From Jaenimonas drosophilae (Eukaryota; Euglenozoa; Kinetoplastea; Trypanosomatida; Trypanosomatidae), in NCBI GenBank assembly GCA_030849065.1, contig JASAON010001660.1, positions 1 to 64,000 of the forward strand: DNA of 64,000 bases, given 5' to 3'. Below are positions 1 through 10,200 of the stretch, piece by piece; positions within the stretch are counted from its first letter, which is position 1, and every line of letters begins with the position of its first letter. The translations under genes were made by a program, and so were the position numbers. The notes under the pieces are model-generated. The model was not told the DNA's origin and made no database searches. It saw nothing but the letters and a program-made list of their open reading frames with translations.

Positions 1-159
1 GTGAGGATGGAAGGTCTGCGTGGCATAGGACACTGTGAATTTGGACACTGGTGCACCAGCGACCTTTGTGGGAGTACAAGGGCACTGTGTCGGCATCGTT
101 GTGGTATCCTTCACAACAGCACCGCTTACTGGCATAATCACGCTGTCACACAATTGCAT
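1..159 (-). CDS. N-terminus of unidentified protein, runs off left edge
   Basis: Reading leftward from the ATG at 159 there are 53 codons without a stop to the window edge, so only the N-terminus is present. The residues begin MQLCDSVIMPVSGAVV and are unremarkable: no motif, membrane segment or targeting signal that I can name. The reason to believe it is its 5' context. The sense strand has a long pyrimidine tract (about 250-300) ending in an AG at 244-245, and this ATG is the first one after that acceptor. It would be the next gene of the polycistronic unit after GMP synthase. Function unknown. Confidence 0.5.
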   Translation of the reverse strand, partial: MQLCDSVIMPVSGAVVKDTTTMPTQCPCTPTKVAGAPVSKFTVSYATQTFHPH

Positions 160-243
160 GTTGGCTGTGAATTCGAACAAGTGCGGCGGAAGGTGTGACT
201 GGTTCCGGGAGAGTTGGGCCTTGTTGAGACTGAGTGAGGTCAA

Positions 244-300
244 CTGACGCAGCACGACAGCAACGAAAAACTTGGGAGGGGAATGATATAAAAAAAAAGC
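244..300 (-). promoter_or_regulatory. Trans-splice acceptor for the left-edge gene
   Basis: Sense-strand T-rich and C/T-rich stretch followed by AG at 244-245, 84 nt upstream of the ATG at 159. Typical trypanosomatid spliced-leader acceptor layout. A weaker AG at 271-272 is an alternative. Confidence 0.5.
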
Positions 301-737
301 CAAACACGGGTTTTTATACTGGGGCGTCGAGGTCCAACACACTACTGCGAAACCACACGAGGGTGATATGCTGAACGGAACGTAGAGAAAAGTAGGGGGA
401 GAAACAACTGAAAAAGAACGTATTAATGAAAAAAGAAAATAGAGGTACTCTGGTTCTGTAGGGTAATGTGTGATCTAGTCAGATTCAGAATGCAACATGA
501 GAGTGAGGAAGAAGAAGATGGATGAGGTTGGAGGAGGCGCCAAAGAGGTTGGACGGCATTCTAGTGACTCAGATTATAGTATTGTGAACCGTAACATTGT
601 CAATTTCAGTTGGAGGGTGTTTCACTAAAATGAAATTATGACAGTTCGACAATGGATTCCGGAAGGAGAAAGGCTCCATGAGGATGCGGTAGGAGAGTGT
701 TAGGTTGTCAGATTGTTAGCGAAGTCAGCGTCTCGAG
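301..737 (-). other. 3' UTR of GMP synthase / intergenic
   Basis: Non-coding stretch between the GMP synthase stop and the acceptor of the left-edge gene. I see no further gene or RNA here. Confidence 0.6.
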
Positions 738-2717
738 TTATTCCCACTCCGTCGTACCTGGAGGTTTGGCGGTACAGTCATAGAGCACCTTGGCCACGAA
801 CGGAAGTGAGCTCAGCTCCCCCACCATATCGTGAAGTGCGTTCAATGGCATGAAATCAGAGCCAGGTGTTGCTGGAATGCCCGTCATGAAGTCATTGGTG
901 ATGAAGGTGCGGATAACAATGGAGTATTTTTCAGTCGAACCGAATCCCACAGGGACGAGCACCACGGGAACTTGGCTGAGCTTGCGAACGAGGTCATACT
1001 TCACGAGAATGCGGTGAACCACGTCATCTGCCGTACGAAGCTTGTCCAGCACATCCTTACAGAGCACTGTTTTGGTAACGGTTGTGGGTGAGGCGTTCTC
1101 CTTTGAGCCAAACATGAACACCACGCGGTTCACGGAGTGCGCCATTTTGGGGATGGCCCTCGCGGTGTCCATGAGGATGGACCACTCCTCAGCCGTGGGC
1201 TGCCTGCCCAAGGACAGCGCGGCAGCATAGGCGTAGGTACGTCCATCACCCTGAACACCAACCGTTCGCACGGGAAGTACACAGGACGACAGCTGAAGAG
1301 AACGAAGCGAAGATTGGAGAGTTGCACTCAGTGCAGCGTTCTGGTCATCTCCGGTGCACACTGTGCGTACAATGTTCTCAGTCGAGGCAAACTGTTCATC
1401 TTGGAAACGTGTTCCATCGCTGCACAGTGTGCGAATGGCCAAACCAGGTCCAGGAAATGGCTGTCGCTCCACCAGCGGGCGGGGAATGCCGAGGCGTGTG
1501 CCTAGCTCGCGAACCTCATCCTTGTGGTAGTCGCAGAGAGGTTCAATGATGCGGCCAGCGTTGCGGAGTTGGCGCACCACTGCGGTGTCATTGTGGTGAG
1601 TTTTGATCGCATCGGCCTGTTTGCTGGCATAAGAGCTTCCAGACTCAATCAAGTCCGGTCGCAAGGTTCCCTGCGCAAGAAGAAGGTTGTCAATGTCGAG
1701 ATTCATTTCCTTGATGATGCTATCACACACGGACATGAACGTATCACCAATGATGGTTCGCTTCTCCTCAGGGTCAACGGTTTCGCTTAATTTCCCCGTT
1801 TTGTAGCTCGCGCGACCACCTCGTGCGGGCATCATGGTGGTGGCATCGGCGAAGGTGGAGGTGGCGTTCACTACATGCACATGCACACCAGCCGTCTGAA
1901 GGGCTTTAAGCACTGCCTCACTTTCATTGAGACGCATGAAGCCGTGGTTGATGTGGACGCACACCACACGTTCAGGGCCGAGGGCCTTGAGCAGAAGCAC
2001 CGCACATACGGTGCTATCGACTCCTCCAGAGGCAAGGCACAGAACCTTCTGACCGGCAGCGGTGCGGTCACGGATGAGGCGCAGAGCCACAGCCTCGCGG
2101 TCTTCCATGGTGAAGTTAAAGGAGCACTGCGAGACACAGAGAAAATTCTTGAGAATCTGCACTCCATTCACTGTCAGCTCCACCTCAGGATGGAACTGAA
2201 CACCAAAGAACGGCTTCGTTTTGTGCTGCAGAGCTGCAGGGATGCCAGCTGAGCTTGCTGCCACAAGTTGCAGTTCCTCACCAATGCTTGTGATGGAATC
2301 GCCATGTGTCAAGAGGACCGTTTGCGTCTTATCCATGCCGTCAAACAGCTTGGATGACGTGTACTGCACTGTAATTTGATCCTGTCCGTCCTCACGAATT
2401 GCTCCCTTCGACACCTTTCCGCCAAAGCACACGGTCAGTAGCTGCATTCCATAGCAGATTCCCAGAATTGGCTTGTTCAATGTGAAGAGATCCGATTGGT
2501 AGGGAGGCGCGTCGGCATCATGCACCGAGTTTGGTCCACCACTGATGATAACACCCTTTAAGTTAGGATCCTGCTGGAGGACGGAGGTGGGAGTGTCAAG
2601 AGGTAGAATGACCGTCTCCACCTTCAGCTCACGCACCTTGCGGTCAATCACCTTACCGTACTGTGATCCTGCATCAAGAATGGCAACATACTCACCCTTG
2701 GGTAGCTCGTGCTCCAT
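738..2717 (-). CDS. guaA: GMP synthase (glutamine-hydrolysing)
   Basis: Amidates XMP to GMP with glutamine and ATP, the last step of guanine nucleotide synthesis. The 659-residue protein has the full two-part architecture. A class I glutamine amidotransferase domain carries the nucleophile Cys88 in GICYGMQ and the His176/Glu178 pair in FHPEVE. An ATP-pyrophosphatase domain follows, with the P-loop SGGVDST at 230-236, then the C-terminal dimerisation domain ending in the typical KPPGTTEWE. All catalytic residues I can check are present. The start ATG at 2717 follows a pyrimidine-rich stretch with AGs within 15 nt. The protein is longer than bacterial GuaA (about 525), with insertions in the C-terminal half. 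Trypanosomatids are purine auxotrophs, so this is a salvage-linked enzyme. Confidence 0.97.
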   Translation of the reverse strand: MEHELPKGEYVAILDAGSQYGKVIDRKVRELKVETVILPLDTPTSVLQQDPNLKGVIISGGPNSVHDADAPPYQSDLFTLNKPILGICYGMQLLTVCFGGKVSKGAIREDGQDQITVQYTSSKLFDGMDKTQTVLLTHGDSITSIGEELQLVAASSAGIPAALQHKTKPFFGVQFHPEVELTVNGVQILKNFLCVSQCSFNFTMEDREAVALRLIRDRTAAGQKVLCLASGGVDSTVCAVLLLKALGPERVVCVHINHGFMRLNESEAVLKALQTAGVHVHVVNATSTFADATTMMPARGGRASYKTGKLSETVDPEEKRTIIGDTFMSVCDSIIKEMNLDIDNLLLAQGTLRPDLIESGSSYASKQADAIKTHHNDTAVVRQLRNAGRIIEPLCDYHKDEVRELGTRLGIPRPLVERQPFPGPGLAIRTLCSDGTRFQDEQFASTENIVRTVCTGDDQNAALSATLQSSLRSLQLSSCVLPVRTVGVQGDGRTYAYAAALSLGRQPTAEEWSILMDTARAIPKMAHSVNRVVFMFGSKENASPTTVTKTVLCKDVLDKLRTADDVVHRILVKYDLVRKLSQVPVVLVPVGFGSTEKYSIVIRTFITNDFMTGIPATPGSDFMPLNALHDMVGELSSLPFVAKVLYDCTAKPPGTTEWE

Positions 2718-2919
2718 CTCTTCTCTTAGAATGGAAAAATTGTGCGATGAGTTCCTTGTTCATGTTGGGTGCGCGAAGGGGAAGACGATAAGAGGAAAGA
2801 GAAGGAGTGATGAGCTACCCACACAACACACCTTCGCCACTCAGAGGCTCCAAACCACAGCCATAATGCATGCTTCCATCAAGTCGTGAGCTGGACAACC
2901 TTCCCAGCAACGTGCATTC

Positions 2920-3198
2920 TTATCCAGGAAGCAGTGTTACTCGTAGAATGCAGCTGGAAAAGCTGTACCCGTTGAGATTTGCAACAGCATCAGAGGCATC
3001 ATCAGGATCTTCAAACGTCACAGTGGCAGCCATAGAAGTCGTGCCATCACGTGTAGTGTTGCGAGAGCTAGAATGACTGGTGGAGCTGCCAGGCACCAGC
3101 GAGAAGTCTGAAATCTCTCCGAATGAAGCACATAAACCGAGAAGTGCCGCCTCATCCACGTTTTGTGGAAGTTGCGCTACGCGGATTTTTTTGCTCAT
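2920..3198 (-). CDS. Small single-RRM RNA-binding protein
   Basis: The 92-residue protein is essentially one RNA recognition motif. An RNP2-like strand (IRVAQLP) lies at 5-11, followed by a helix (DEAALLGLCASFGEI). A Ser/Thr-rich loop comes next, then a degenerate RNP1 strand (AATVTFED), and a final helix/strand (DASDAVANLNGYSF). RNP1 lacks the usual aromatic pair, so RNA binding may be weak or the domain may bind protein. Small RRM proteins of this kind are common in kinetoplastids, where gene regulation is post-transcriptional. Exact orthology not recognised. Confidence 0.8.
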   Translation of the reverse strand: MSKKIRVAQLPQNVDEAALLGLCASFGEISDFSLVPGSSTSHSSSRNTTRDGTTSMAATVTFEDPDDASDAVANLNGYSFSSCILRVTLLPG

Positions 3199-3489
3199 CG
3201 GGAAATTGGCGTGGGCAACCCTAGAAACTATCCTGCTTAAATAGTCCTGCTTACATAGAGAAGGTTAGAAAATAGGCGGAGAAGGAGAGTAGAGATGCCT
3301 TCAAAACATGCACAACCCACAGCGTGAAGGGCCGTCACCATGCAGCCATGTCGTGTTATTTATTTGGTGGTGGGGGAACAATATCTTGGCACAAACCAAG
3401 ATTATCTGGAATCTAAGCCGGGGTGAAACTTCTGAATCTACACACCACTACCAACAACACCAGCTCCAACGCATGTTCTAAAGAATCTA

Positions 3490-4227
3490 TCATGCATATG
3501 CGGCGAGTGACATGGCGATGCCGTCCAGTGTTGCCAGGGAATCGTCAGCTTGGAGTGAGTTACACTCACGAAGAATGTCAGCCCACACATCCTTCCCGCT
3601 CTCAGCTGAGGCAAGCTCCTCCATGAGGAATTTTCTGGCATCACACTTTTCATTCCATGTGCGAAGTGCGGTTTCCAGCGCCCACGACTTAGCTTCAGCC
3701 TCCATCGTGGCCTTCGTCTCACCGATTTTACTACGAATTTGCTGCAGAGTAGATTCATGGGCTCGACGCTCATCCTTTTGTGAGTTCTCTACAGATTTAA
3801 TGGCTTCTTGAAGTTGTTTGCGTGACGCTTCACGACTTTCGTGAAAGGCGTTCAACCGTTGCTTGATGCCCTCCTCCTTCGACTCAATGGCCTTCAGCTG
3901 AGCCGTCACTGCCTCACGACGGCGCTCAAGCACACGATGATGTTCCTCATTTCTCCGCCTACGCTCACTGACCTTTGCGTGCAAATCACGCGTTTCCTTT
4001 GCCACCTTCTCCAGCTCATCTCGCTTGCTGGTTACTTGATCTGAAATGGCCTTGATGGTTCGCTCAATGGTTTCCTTCTCCACATTCCACTCCTGGGCAG
4101 AGCGCGTGTTGGTCCCATCAAGTGAGTGAAGCGACTCTCTTGCGTGTTCCAGCTCCACATTTTTGGCCTTGAGGGCTTCCGTGAGGCTTCGCCACTGCTG
4201 TACTAATTCCTTCAGTTTGGCTTCCAT
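3490..4227 (-). CDS. Coiled-coil protein, unknown function
   Basis: A 245-residue, highly charged protein predicted to be almost entirely alpha-helical coiled coil (residues about 1-200, heptad-like Leu/Ile spacing with many Glu/Lys/Arg). A short non-coiled tail ends SLAAYA. The open frame extends 12 codons further upstream, but only from TTG, and those codons read the pyrimidine tract. ATG at 4227 (MEAKLKEL) is the first ATG after the acceptor AG at 4279-4280. No enzymatic motif. It could be cytoskeletal, flagellar or kinetochore-associated; I cannot tell from sequence alone. Confidence 0.8.
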   Translation of the reverse strand: MEAKLKELVQQWRSLTEALKAKNVELEHARESLHSLDGTNTRSAQEWNVEKETIERTIKAISDQVTSKRDELEKVAKETRDLHAKVSERRRRNEEHHRVLERRREAVTAQLKAIESKEEGIKQRLNAFHESREASRKQLQEAIKSVENSQKDERRAHESTLQQIRSKIGETKATMEAEAKSWALETALRTWNEKCDARKFLMEELASAESGKDVWADILRECNSLQADDSLATLDGIAMSLAAYA

Positions 4228-7200
4228 GGTGCACAGGCCAGAAACAAAAAAAATGAGTTCCAACTGCCGTGACCAACCCTACCAATAAAAAACAAAGAAT
4301 GAAACAAAGGCGAAGCCGTGCATGATACTAAGGCTACCCATTGAATCCCACTTCATGGCACATCATCCACAGACTGACCGCAGTAGCATCACTTGGCAAC
4401 TGGAGCTCACAAAAAGAATCAGTTACGATAACTCCACGTCTTCGAATTATTCTTTTGACCACCTTGGTTTCCCATTGTGTACATTCGTATTCCTTCCGAA
4501 AGTTCTCGGCAATTCTTTCTCCAGCGGCACGCTTCCACTCCACAAATAGAGGAGATGAAAAAAACACCACAAAAAGAAGTATCCAACGGACATCACAATG
4601 AGCACACAAAAAGAAACTCAGTCAACGTCTGTCCGTGAAGTGAGCGAAGAGACGCACACACTTTTCAGCATGTAACCAATGAAGCCTGTGGACCGCCACA
4701 CGATCCACTGGGTCGACGCTACGGCTTGTGCACGAATCAGCTTACTGAGTTCATGTGAGTCACAGTGAGAGGAGGGGAGGGGGTGAACAGCACCAGCAGA
4801 GAATCCACAGTCACATTAGAAAGTTACCCACAGCCCTAAAACATCGCGGTGGAGAGGATCTTCAACTCACATGGAAACTGCGGTTAATCTCTTCCGTCCT
4901 CACAAAACTTTGTTCCTCAGCACACGAAAAACAAAGAAACTGGAAATAACAAGAAAACACAAAAGACAATCGGCAATGGAATGTCGCGCTGTCCCTCCAC
5001 GAACAAATCTTGCTTCTGTTCTGCGCGTTGACCAAGCCCATACAGAATCAAAAAAAAAAAAGACCGGCGCTCGTGTTTGTTCTGTACTTGGACGATAAAA
5101 ACGTGACAAAGAGGCCGTGTGTCCCGACGTTAGATATTCCTTCAACACCTCCGCTTTTTTTTTGTTACTGGTCCTAGCTCTACCAACTACCATGAGCTCT
5201 CTCTCTCCCTCAAAACCACAGAGAGGATGGCTGCAATACGTGACGGCATCTACACAGGACAATGACGTCCAATGGGGGAAAAAAAAACGTAAATCGTTAG
5301 AGCCGAAGTGCGAAAGAGGAAGACAAAAAGGAGTGATTTCTGCTGAATCTTCACCCCCATCTTCCCCTCCGCGGCAATAGAGTTGTGGAGCGTGAAAGAA
5401 AAGTACGTGTGTTGGGACGTTTTATTCCTGCTGCAAACATCAATTTGCGTGTGATCCATCAACCCGAATTTTTGACGAGATGAGTAGCAAGAAAAGAAAC
5501 CGTACGCCAAACACACATGATTCGTTCCCCTTGTATCTCCTCGTTTCGTATTCCATCATCGAAACCCTTTCTTTCCGCCAGCTTCCACAACACTTCCCTT
5601 TTTCCCATCCCAACAAAAGATAGCCGTCCGACAGCCACGATCACACAAGAAGGAGCACAATGTCGTGACACTATTTTGATTCAGACTGCGCAATACTGGA
5701 CAATGAAAATGCAAAAAATAGCGATAATCACAACAATTATCGGAGCCTCACAAAATACATACATGACAACACGAAAGATTTTTGATGGAAGTAATAATCG
5801 AACACAAGAAATGTGTGCAGGGTGGGGACAACTCAACAGCAAACTGAAGGGAGGGGGGAAAGGGAGGGAGAGAGGGAAGGAGTGTAAAAAAAAAAAGAAG
5901 AAACAAGCAAACAAGCAAGAAGAGAAACAAAAATATAACATGGACGTATTACCAGTGTCTTGTGTGTCTAGGTGCGATAGTCCATCCATACCAGTCCTAG
6001 AGTGCCTTTATGCACTGCGTACACGGTAGTGGGAGGAATCGTTCTTTGACCACATCACACATCATCAAGTGGCTACGGCTGTGATTGCATCCATCCCTCT
6101 GCTTCGCTCGTTGCGTGTATCCAAAAAAATCTCCAAAACGTAGATCGATTGGACAACATGGGGGTGAGGGGGTTGGTGAAAAATATGTGCGTGCATTTTG
6201 GGGACGGGTGCCAACGAGTGTCATATTACCACGAACTTGGCAACGCAATTCCCTGAAGCGAACAACGGCAGCAACACGGCAACAACATGAGGGAACAACA
6301 GAAAATCACGAGCGAAAACAAGGAACAAAACAAATTCTTTTACTTAGAGGGTTGAAAATGAGAAGGGAAACGCGCTGGAAGATGCGTAGGGAGAAAGAAG
6401 GAAGGCGAGAAACACACGCAATCGGATCGGACCACAGATACGGGTGCTCGGACTATCTGTAACATGTGCTGGAGTTTCTTTTCCTTCTGCAGTTCGTGGA
6501 AACAGCCACGCACGTAATCTCCATTGAACTGGTGGTACAGGAATAGAGTACACAAGCGAGAACTGCCAAGGCATCAACAAAACAACGGGAATGGGAAGAA
6601 AGATCCATCGAAAAATGGGGGCAAAGACTTCAAACCGTCCTGTAAGGCCATCCACATCCAAACAAAAAAAAACCTCTCGCCACCCCAACAATCAGCATTT
6701 GGCAATCTTTCACCGCTTCGGCATAGTAAGTTTTTCATAAAGTCATTGTTTTCCTTCAGCAACTTCTGTAGAGTGGCGAAAAGGGGAGTGTGTGGATGGC
6801 AAATGACGGGACAACTTCGAGGGTCAGGGCTGAAAAAGAAGGAGAAGGAGAAGGAAATGCTGCCCCACCTTATTGCTCAACGTATCTAAATCGTGTGTGG
6901 AGCAAAAAAGGCGGGGTGCATCAGCTCAACAATACTGCTCTGATGAACGTTGGGGAATAGGGACGTGATGTTGGCCAGGAGGACACCAAGAAAAGTAAAG
7001 AACGTCCAGAGTTTTTTTGTGTGTGTGAAGCCACGGATTTCGCTAGACGCCCGCTACGGGACACTCCAGTGGCTCCATAAAATCACACTCCACTCTGTCA
7101 CGTAGGATGAGCTCATGAAGGTGGAGTGGGATTGTGAACCATGACCGGCTAGGGCTACACGCACTGTCGTTAGCTAGGATGAGCGAGGAACGGTGCTTGC

Positions 7201-7328
7201 ATCTTCCGTGAGTACCTTGCCAAGTCGTGCTTGTTTTTTTTTTGGCTTGCTTGTTTCATTTCCCTTTATTGTTTACGGTTTGTCGGTGTGTGGAGGAAGG
7301 GAAAAACGATGGTATCACGAACATCATT
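4228..7328 (-). other. 3.1 kb non-coding: long 3' UTR of CCCH protein 1
   Basis: Nearly all of this stretch should be 3' UTR of the CCCH gene ending at 7329, because the next acceptor to the left is at 4279-4280 (gene at 4227). It has many homopolymer runs (for example near 5050, 5157 and 5886) and abundant sense-strand ATGs, in contrast to the 5' leader of the same gene. It contains one possible broken small gene (4334-4593), listed separately. Other open frames here are short, lack a convincing acceptor, or read pyrimidine tracts. Confidence 0.55.
4334..4593 (-). pseudogene. Possible small gene interrupted at a T7 run
   Basis: From ATG 4593 the frame reads MSVGYFFLWCFF and then stops at 4447. 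The neighbouring frame is open from before 4593 to a stop at 4334. It encodes a strikingly protein-like, charged helical stretch (KRAAGERIAENFRKEYEC, later KVVKRIIRRRG) but has no ATG of its own near the start. The two frames meet at a run of seven T (plus-strand A 4558-4564), and one extra T would join them into a protein of about 86 residues with an N-terminal hydrophobic segment. It could be a sequencing indel, a real pseudogene, or chance. Confidence 0.3.
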
Positions 7329-8876
7329 CTACTGTGACGGGTACTGCATCGGCATGACAAAGAATTGGGGTTGCATGGGGAACATGTTCTGAGGAGCAGC
7401 AGCTTGTCCTGGTTGTTGTGGGACAACCATGTACTCTCCATTTGGGCCCTGCACCATCATCAACGGTTGTTGCGGCAGCGGCTGTGTTGATAGAGGTGGT
7501 GCCATCATGGGTGGAGTAGCTCCTTGGCGCGGGGCAGTAGCCGAGATTCCATTCCTCTGCTGCATCATTGGCTGAGGAACCATGGACATGGACGGCTTGA
7601 TCATCTGTGACGGGTTGGTGGGCATCCCGGCTCCATTCCACGCCTGCACAGCAGGGACGAAGACGTGACCGTTGGCAGGGTTGGCAGAGCTGGCGCCGTT
7701 TCCAAGAACAGAAGAAGGAATACCTCCTTGGAAGTTGGCAAGACCCACGACCGTATTTGGCGGACGCACGGCTCCGTTGGAGTTCGACTTGACTAGACGA
7801 TCTCCACCAGGCACGTTGACGGATAGCGGTGTTTCCTTGGATCGTTTGGTCGCGGACTTGGTGTTGCATTTGCGGCCAATTTCCATGCTGTTCATGGAAC
7901 TGGAGAGGGACGACGAAAGTGCGTCTCCATCGGAAGCAGAACCTCCATCGTCATTGTGGCGTTCTTGATGGGTGTAGTGCACCACGTGAACAAACTGGCA
8001 CTCTGTCCCAAAACAGCACATGCCATTTTTGGAGTAGTGTGCGCAGTGCTGCATCGTAACCGTCGTGGGCAGGCCTTGCTTCTTTTGATTGTAGTAAACC
8101 TGAGCCCCCTTGGTCACGAGCAGCTCTCCGCTGTCGTACTCATCCACGGGGGTTGGAGTGTTGGGCAGCGCAACTGCGAAAGCCACACCCTCTGGAAGAA
8201 CAGGGTACAGCTTTTTTGACGTCCAACGAGAGTGTAGGGTGTGTCGTACCACTGTGTTTTCTGGGAGGTAAATCACGCTCTCATCATCCGCCGATGGACT
8301 TGGGGCATCGAACCTGATTGGAAAGTCGTCGTCGTCCACGGGGATGCTCGAAGGGTTTGGCACAGTGTTTCCGTTGGCCTCGCTCTCTGTCATGACACCA
8401 TGGGCACGGTTCAGGTTTTGTCGTTGAATTTCCTCAGCCGGTGCAACACGTACCAAGTACGGTGCTCCAGTGGCATTACTGGGAACAGCAAACAACTGTG
8501 CATCCTTTGCTTCACTGGCACGGATTTTGCAGTGAACTTCGCGGCAGTAGGAGCCGTTGGGGCAGCTTTGATTTTCGTCGAAGCTAGTGCAGAGGTACAA
8601 CCTGCTCCTGCTCTTGTTCGGACCCATTTGGTTGTAATCGTTGAGGTAATCGAGCATTCCTCGAGTGACAAGTACGTACTTTGACGCCACTGTGTAAATG
8701 TACTGCATTTCATGGCAGAAGAATCGGATACAGCAGCCATCAATGAAGTAGGTTGACATGAGATTCTCCTCCGTAACCTCCTCAATGTCCTTCACTTCAG
8801 GAATGGCGATGGTCTCCCATTTCTTCGTGCGCGGCTTCTTCGATTTGGAAGAATTTTGGGACGTAACGGACGACAT
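7329..8876 (-). CDS. CCCH zinc-finger protein 1 (RNA-binding)
   Basis: A 515-residue protein with two CCCH fingers: C96-X8-C105-X5-C111-X3-H115 and C278-X8-C287-X5-C293-X3-H297. Such fingers bind AU-rich or related single-stranded RNA, and in kinetoplastids proteins of this class control mRNA stability and translation. The C-terminal 150 residues are low-complexity Gln/Pro/Met-rich (PQQPGQAAAPQ, PQPMMQQ), a likely disordered interaction region. The frame extends two codons upstream only from GTG; ATG 8876 (MSSVTSQN) is the true start. The gene is flanked by an exceptional 5' region without any ATG (8877-10207) and by about 3 kb of apparent 3' UTR, which suggests strong post-transcriptional control of its own mRNA. 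Confidence 0.88.
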   Translation of the reverse strand: MSSVTSQNSSKSKKPRTKKWETIAIPEVKDIEEVTEENLMSTYFIDGCCIRFFCHEMQYIYTVASKYVLVTRGMLDYLNDYNQMGPNKSRSRLYLCTSFDENQSCPNGSYCREVHCKIRASEAKDAQLFAVPSNATGAPYLVRVAPAEEIQRQNLNRAHGVMTESEANGNTVPNPSSIPVDDDDFPIRFDAPSPSADDESVIYLPENTVVRHTLHSRWTSKKLYPVLPEGVAFAVALPNTPTPVDEYDSGELLVTKGAQVYYNQKKQGLPTTVTMQHCAHYSKNGMCCFGTECQFVHVVHYTHQERHNDDGGSASDGDALSSSLSSSMNSMEIGRKCNTKSATKRSKETPLSVNVPGGDRLVKSNSNGAVRPPNTVVGLANFQGGIPSSVLGNGASSANPANGHVFVPAVQAWNGAGMPTNPSQMIKPSMSMVPQPMMQQRNGISATAPRQGATPPMMAPPLSTQPLPQQPLMMVQGPNGEYMVVPQQPGQAAAPQNMFPMQPQFFVMPMQYPSQ

Positions 8877-10128
8877 ATTCACACACTCACACGCACAGCG
8901 TCACAAGACGAAGCAAACACACGGACAGGAACGGGAACGGGAGAGAAGAATGCGAATAGGCTGCGACAGAAAAAGTCGACCAGATGAAGATGAAGAGACA
9001 GCTACCACGACAAAAAATGAAAATCAGCAAGGGTCGGTGCGCGCAAAGCAACGATCAACTCAGCAACGGTGAAAACGGAAAAAAAAAGAAATGTAGTCTA
9101 CACCTGGGAGGTGTTCCAACAGTTTGATCGGTTACGAGGTGGTGTGTGGCCGTGTTTTGTGAGCTGAATGAGACTTATCCCAACAGCAAGAGGGAGGTTC
9201 GTTTTTTTTTCTTCTTCTTCGTAGCACACTCCTGAAAGTACTCAAGGCGCCTGTCTTGAATTTGGGGAACAAGAACCAGACTCCGAGCCAGAAGTGTTAA
9301 CCGATGCGATGAAAGGTTTCAATACTCTTACCCCCAAACAATGCCGACCAACAAGAGAGTATAATAATGCGAAGTGAAGTGACGTGCCAAAGAAGTACTC
9401 AGAAAGAGGGCACTTCAATGGAGACGGATCCACAGTGGAATGAACACCTGATGTCACTTAGCCAATACGAAGCGACAAGCGAGGTCCGCGTGGGAGAAGG
9501 CTTGTTTCACGCGAGCACAGTTTTGACGTGTTTTGCTGTGTTGTGAGCAAAAATCGGTGTAGATGGAGAGAGGAATAAAGGTCACTAACAGTTGCTCCTA
9601 GTGCAGCACCTACAGTGATGTACGCTGCAGATAGCAGGAGAGAACCAATCAGTTTTCGTGTGTGTTTTCTTGATCCACTCGCGGAGCTTCAAGGGGGACT
9701 AAATTAGAGAACCCAATGTCACCACACGCAAAAAGCAAAAAGGTAGTTGAAAAGGAGAAGAGAGCGACGACGGATAGAAGAGACGGTGTACGCGGAAGCC
9801 AACACGTATCCCTTCAATGCGTAGTGTGTGCGGAGATCGAGGAGGGATAGCTTCTCTTCCTGTGATACACCAATAAAACTGTCGGTAGTGGGACTATCTG
9901 CAGGTAGGTGCAGAGTTGAGTCACGCTTCCTATCCGTTTCTGTGTTCAGTCGCTGTTCTTGGTGGCTGCTACTGTTTGATGGTTTTCTTTTTTGTTTAAT
10001 TGTTTTTTTTCCAACAGAACAGCAACTTGAATAAAAGTTCAATAGAAAAGGTTGAGGGTTGAGGGGTACTAAAAGAACTTTCAGGAGAAACGAAAGACTG
10101 CCGAAGCCCAAAGTGCTTACGACTGATT
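8877..10128 (-). promoter_or_regulatory. AUG-free 5' leader of CCCH protein 1 (about 1.25 kb)
   Basis: The sense strand has no ATG between the start codon at 8876 and an ATG at 10210, which lies just outside a strong acceptor (AG 10129-10130). The complementary strand of the same DNA has about 18 ATGs. This fits a long 5' UTR selected against upstream AUGs. A second pyrimidine tract with an AG about 10 nt before the start codon could give a short-leader isoform. No recognisable RNA gene inside. Confidence 0.6.
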
Positions 10129-10200
10129 CTACAGAATTGTGAGCAGTAAAATAGCAAGGAAGAGAAGGTGAAGGTGAACAAGTAGTAGTCAATCACGTCT
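10129..10200 (-). promoter_or_regulatory. Trans-splice acceptor upstream of the CCCH 1 leader
   Basis: The sense strand shows a tract of about 45 nt rich in C and T (10140-10190) ending in AG at 10129-10130. It is one of the best acceptor-like sites in the window and sits exactly at the upstream boundary of the ATG-free region. Confidence 0.55.

Noticed and set aside
4900..5262. 120-codon minus-strand frame
   Set aside because: Begins with TTG and runs through a T homopolymer that produces Phe repeats; not a credible protein.
5681..5989. 102-codon Phe/Pro/Leu-rich minus-strand frame
   Set aside because: It is simply a translated pyrimidine tract.
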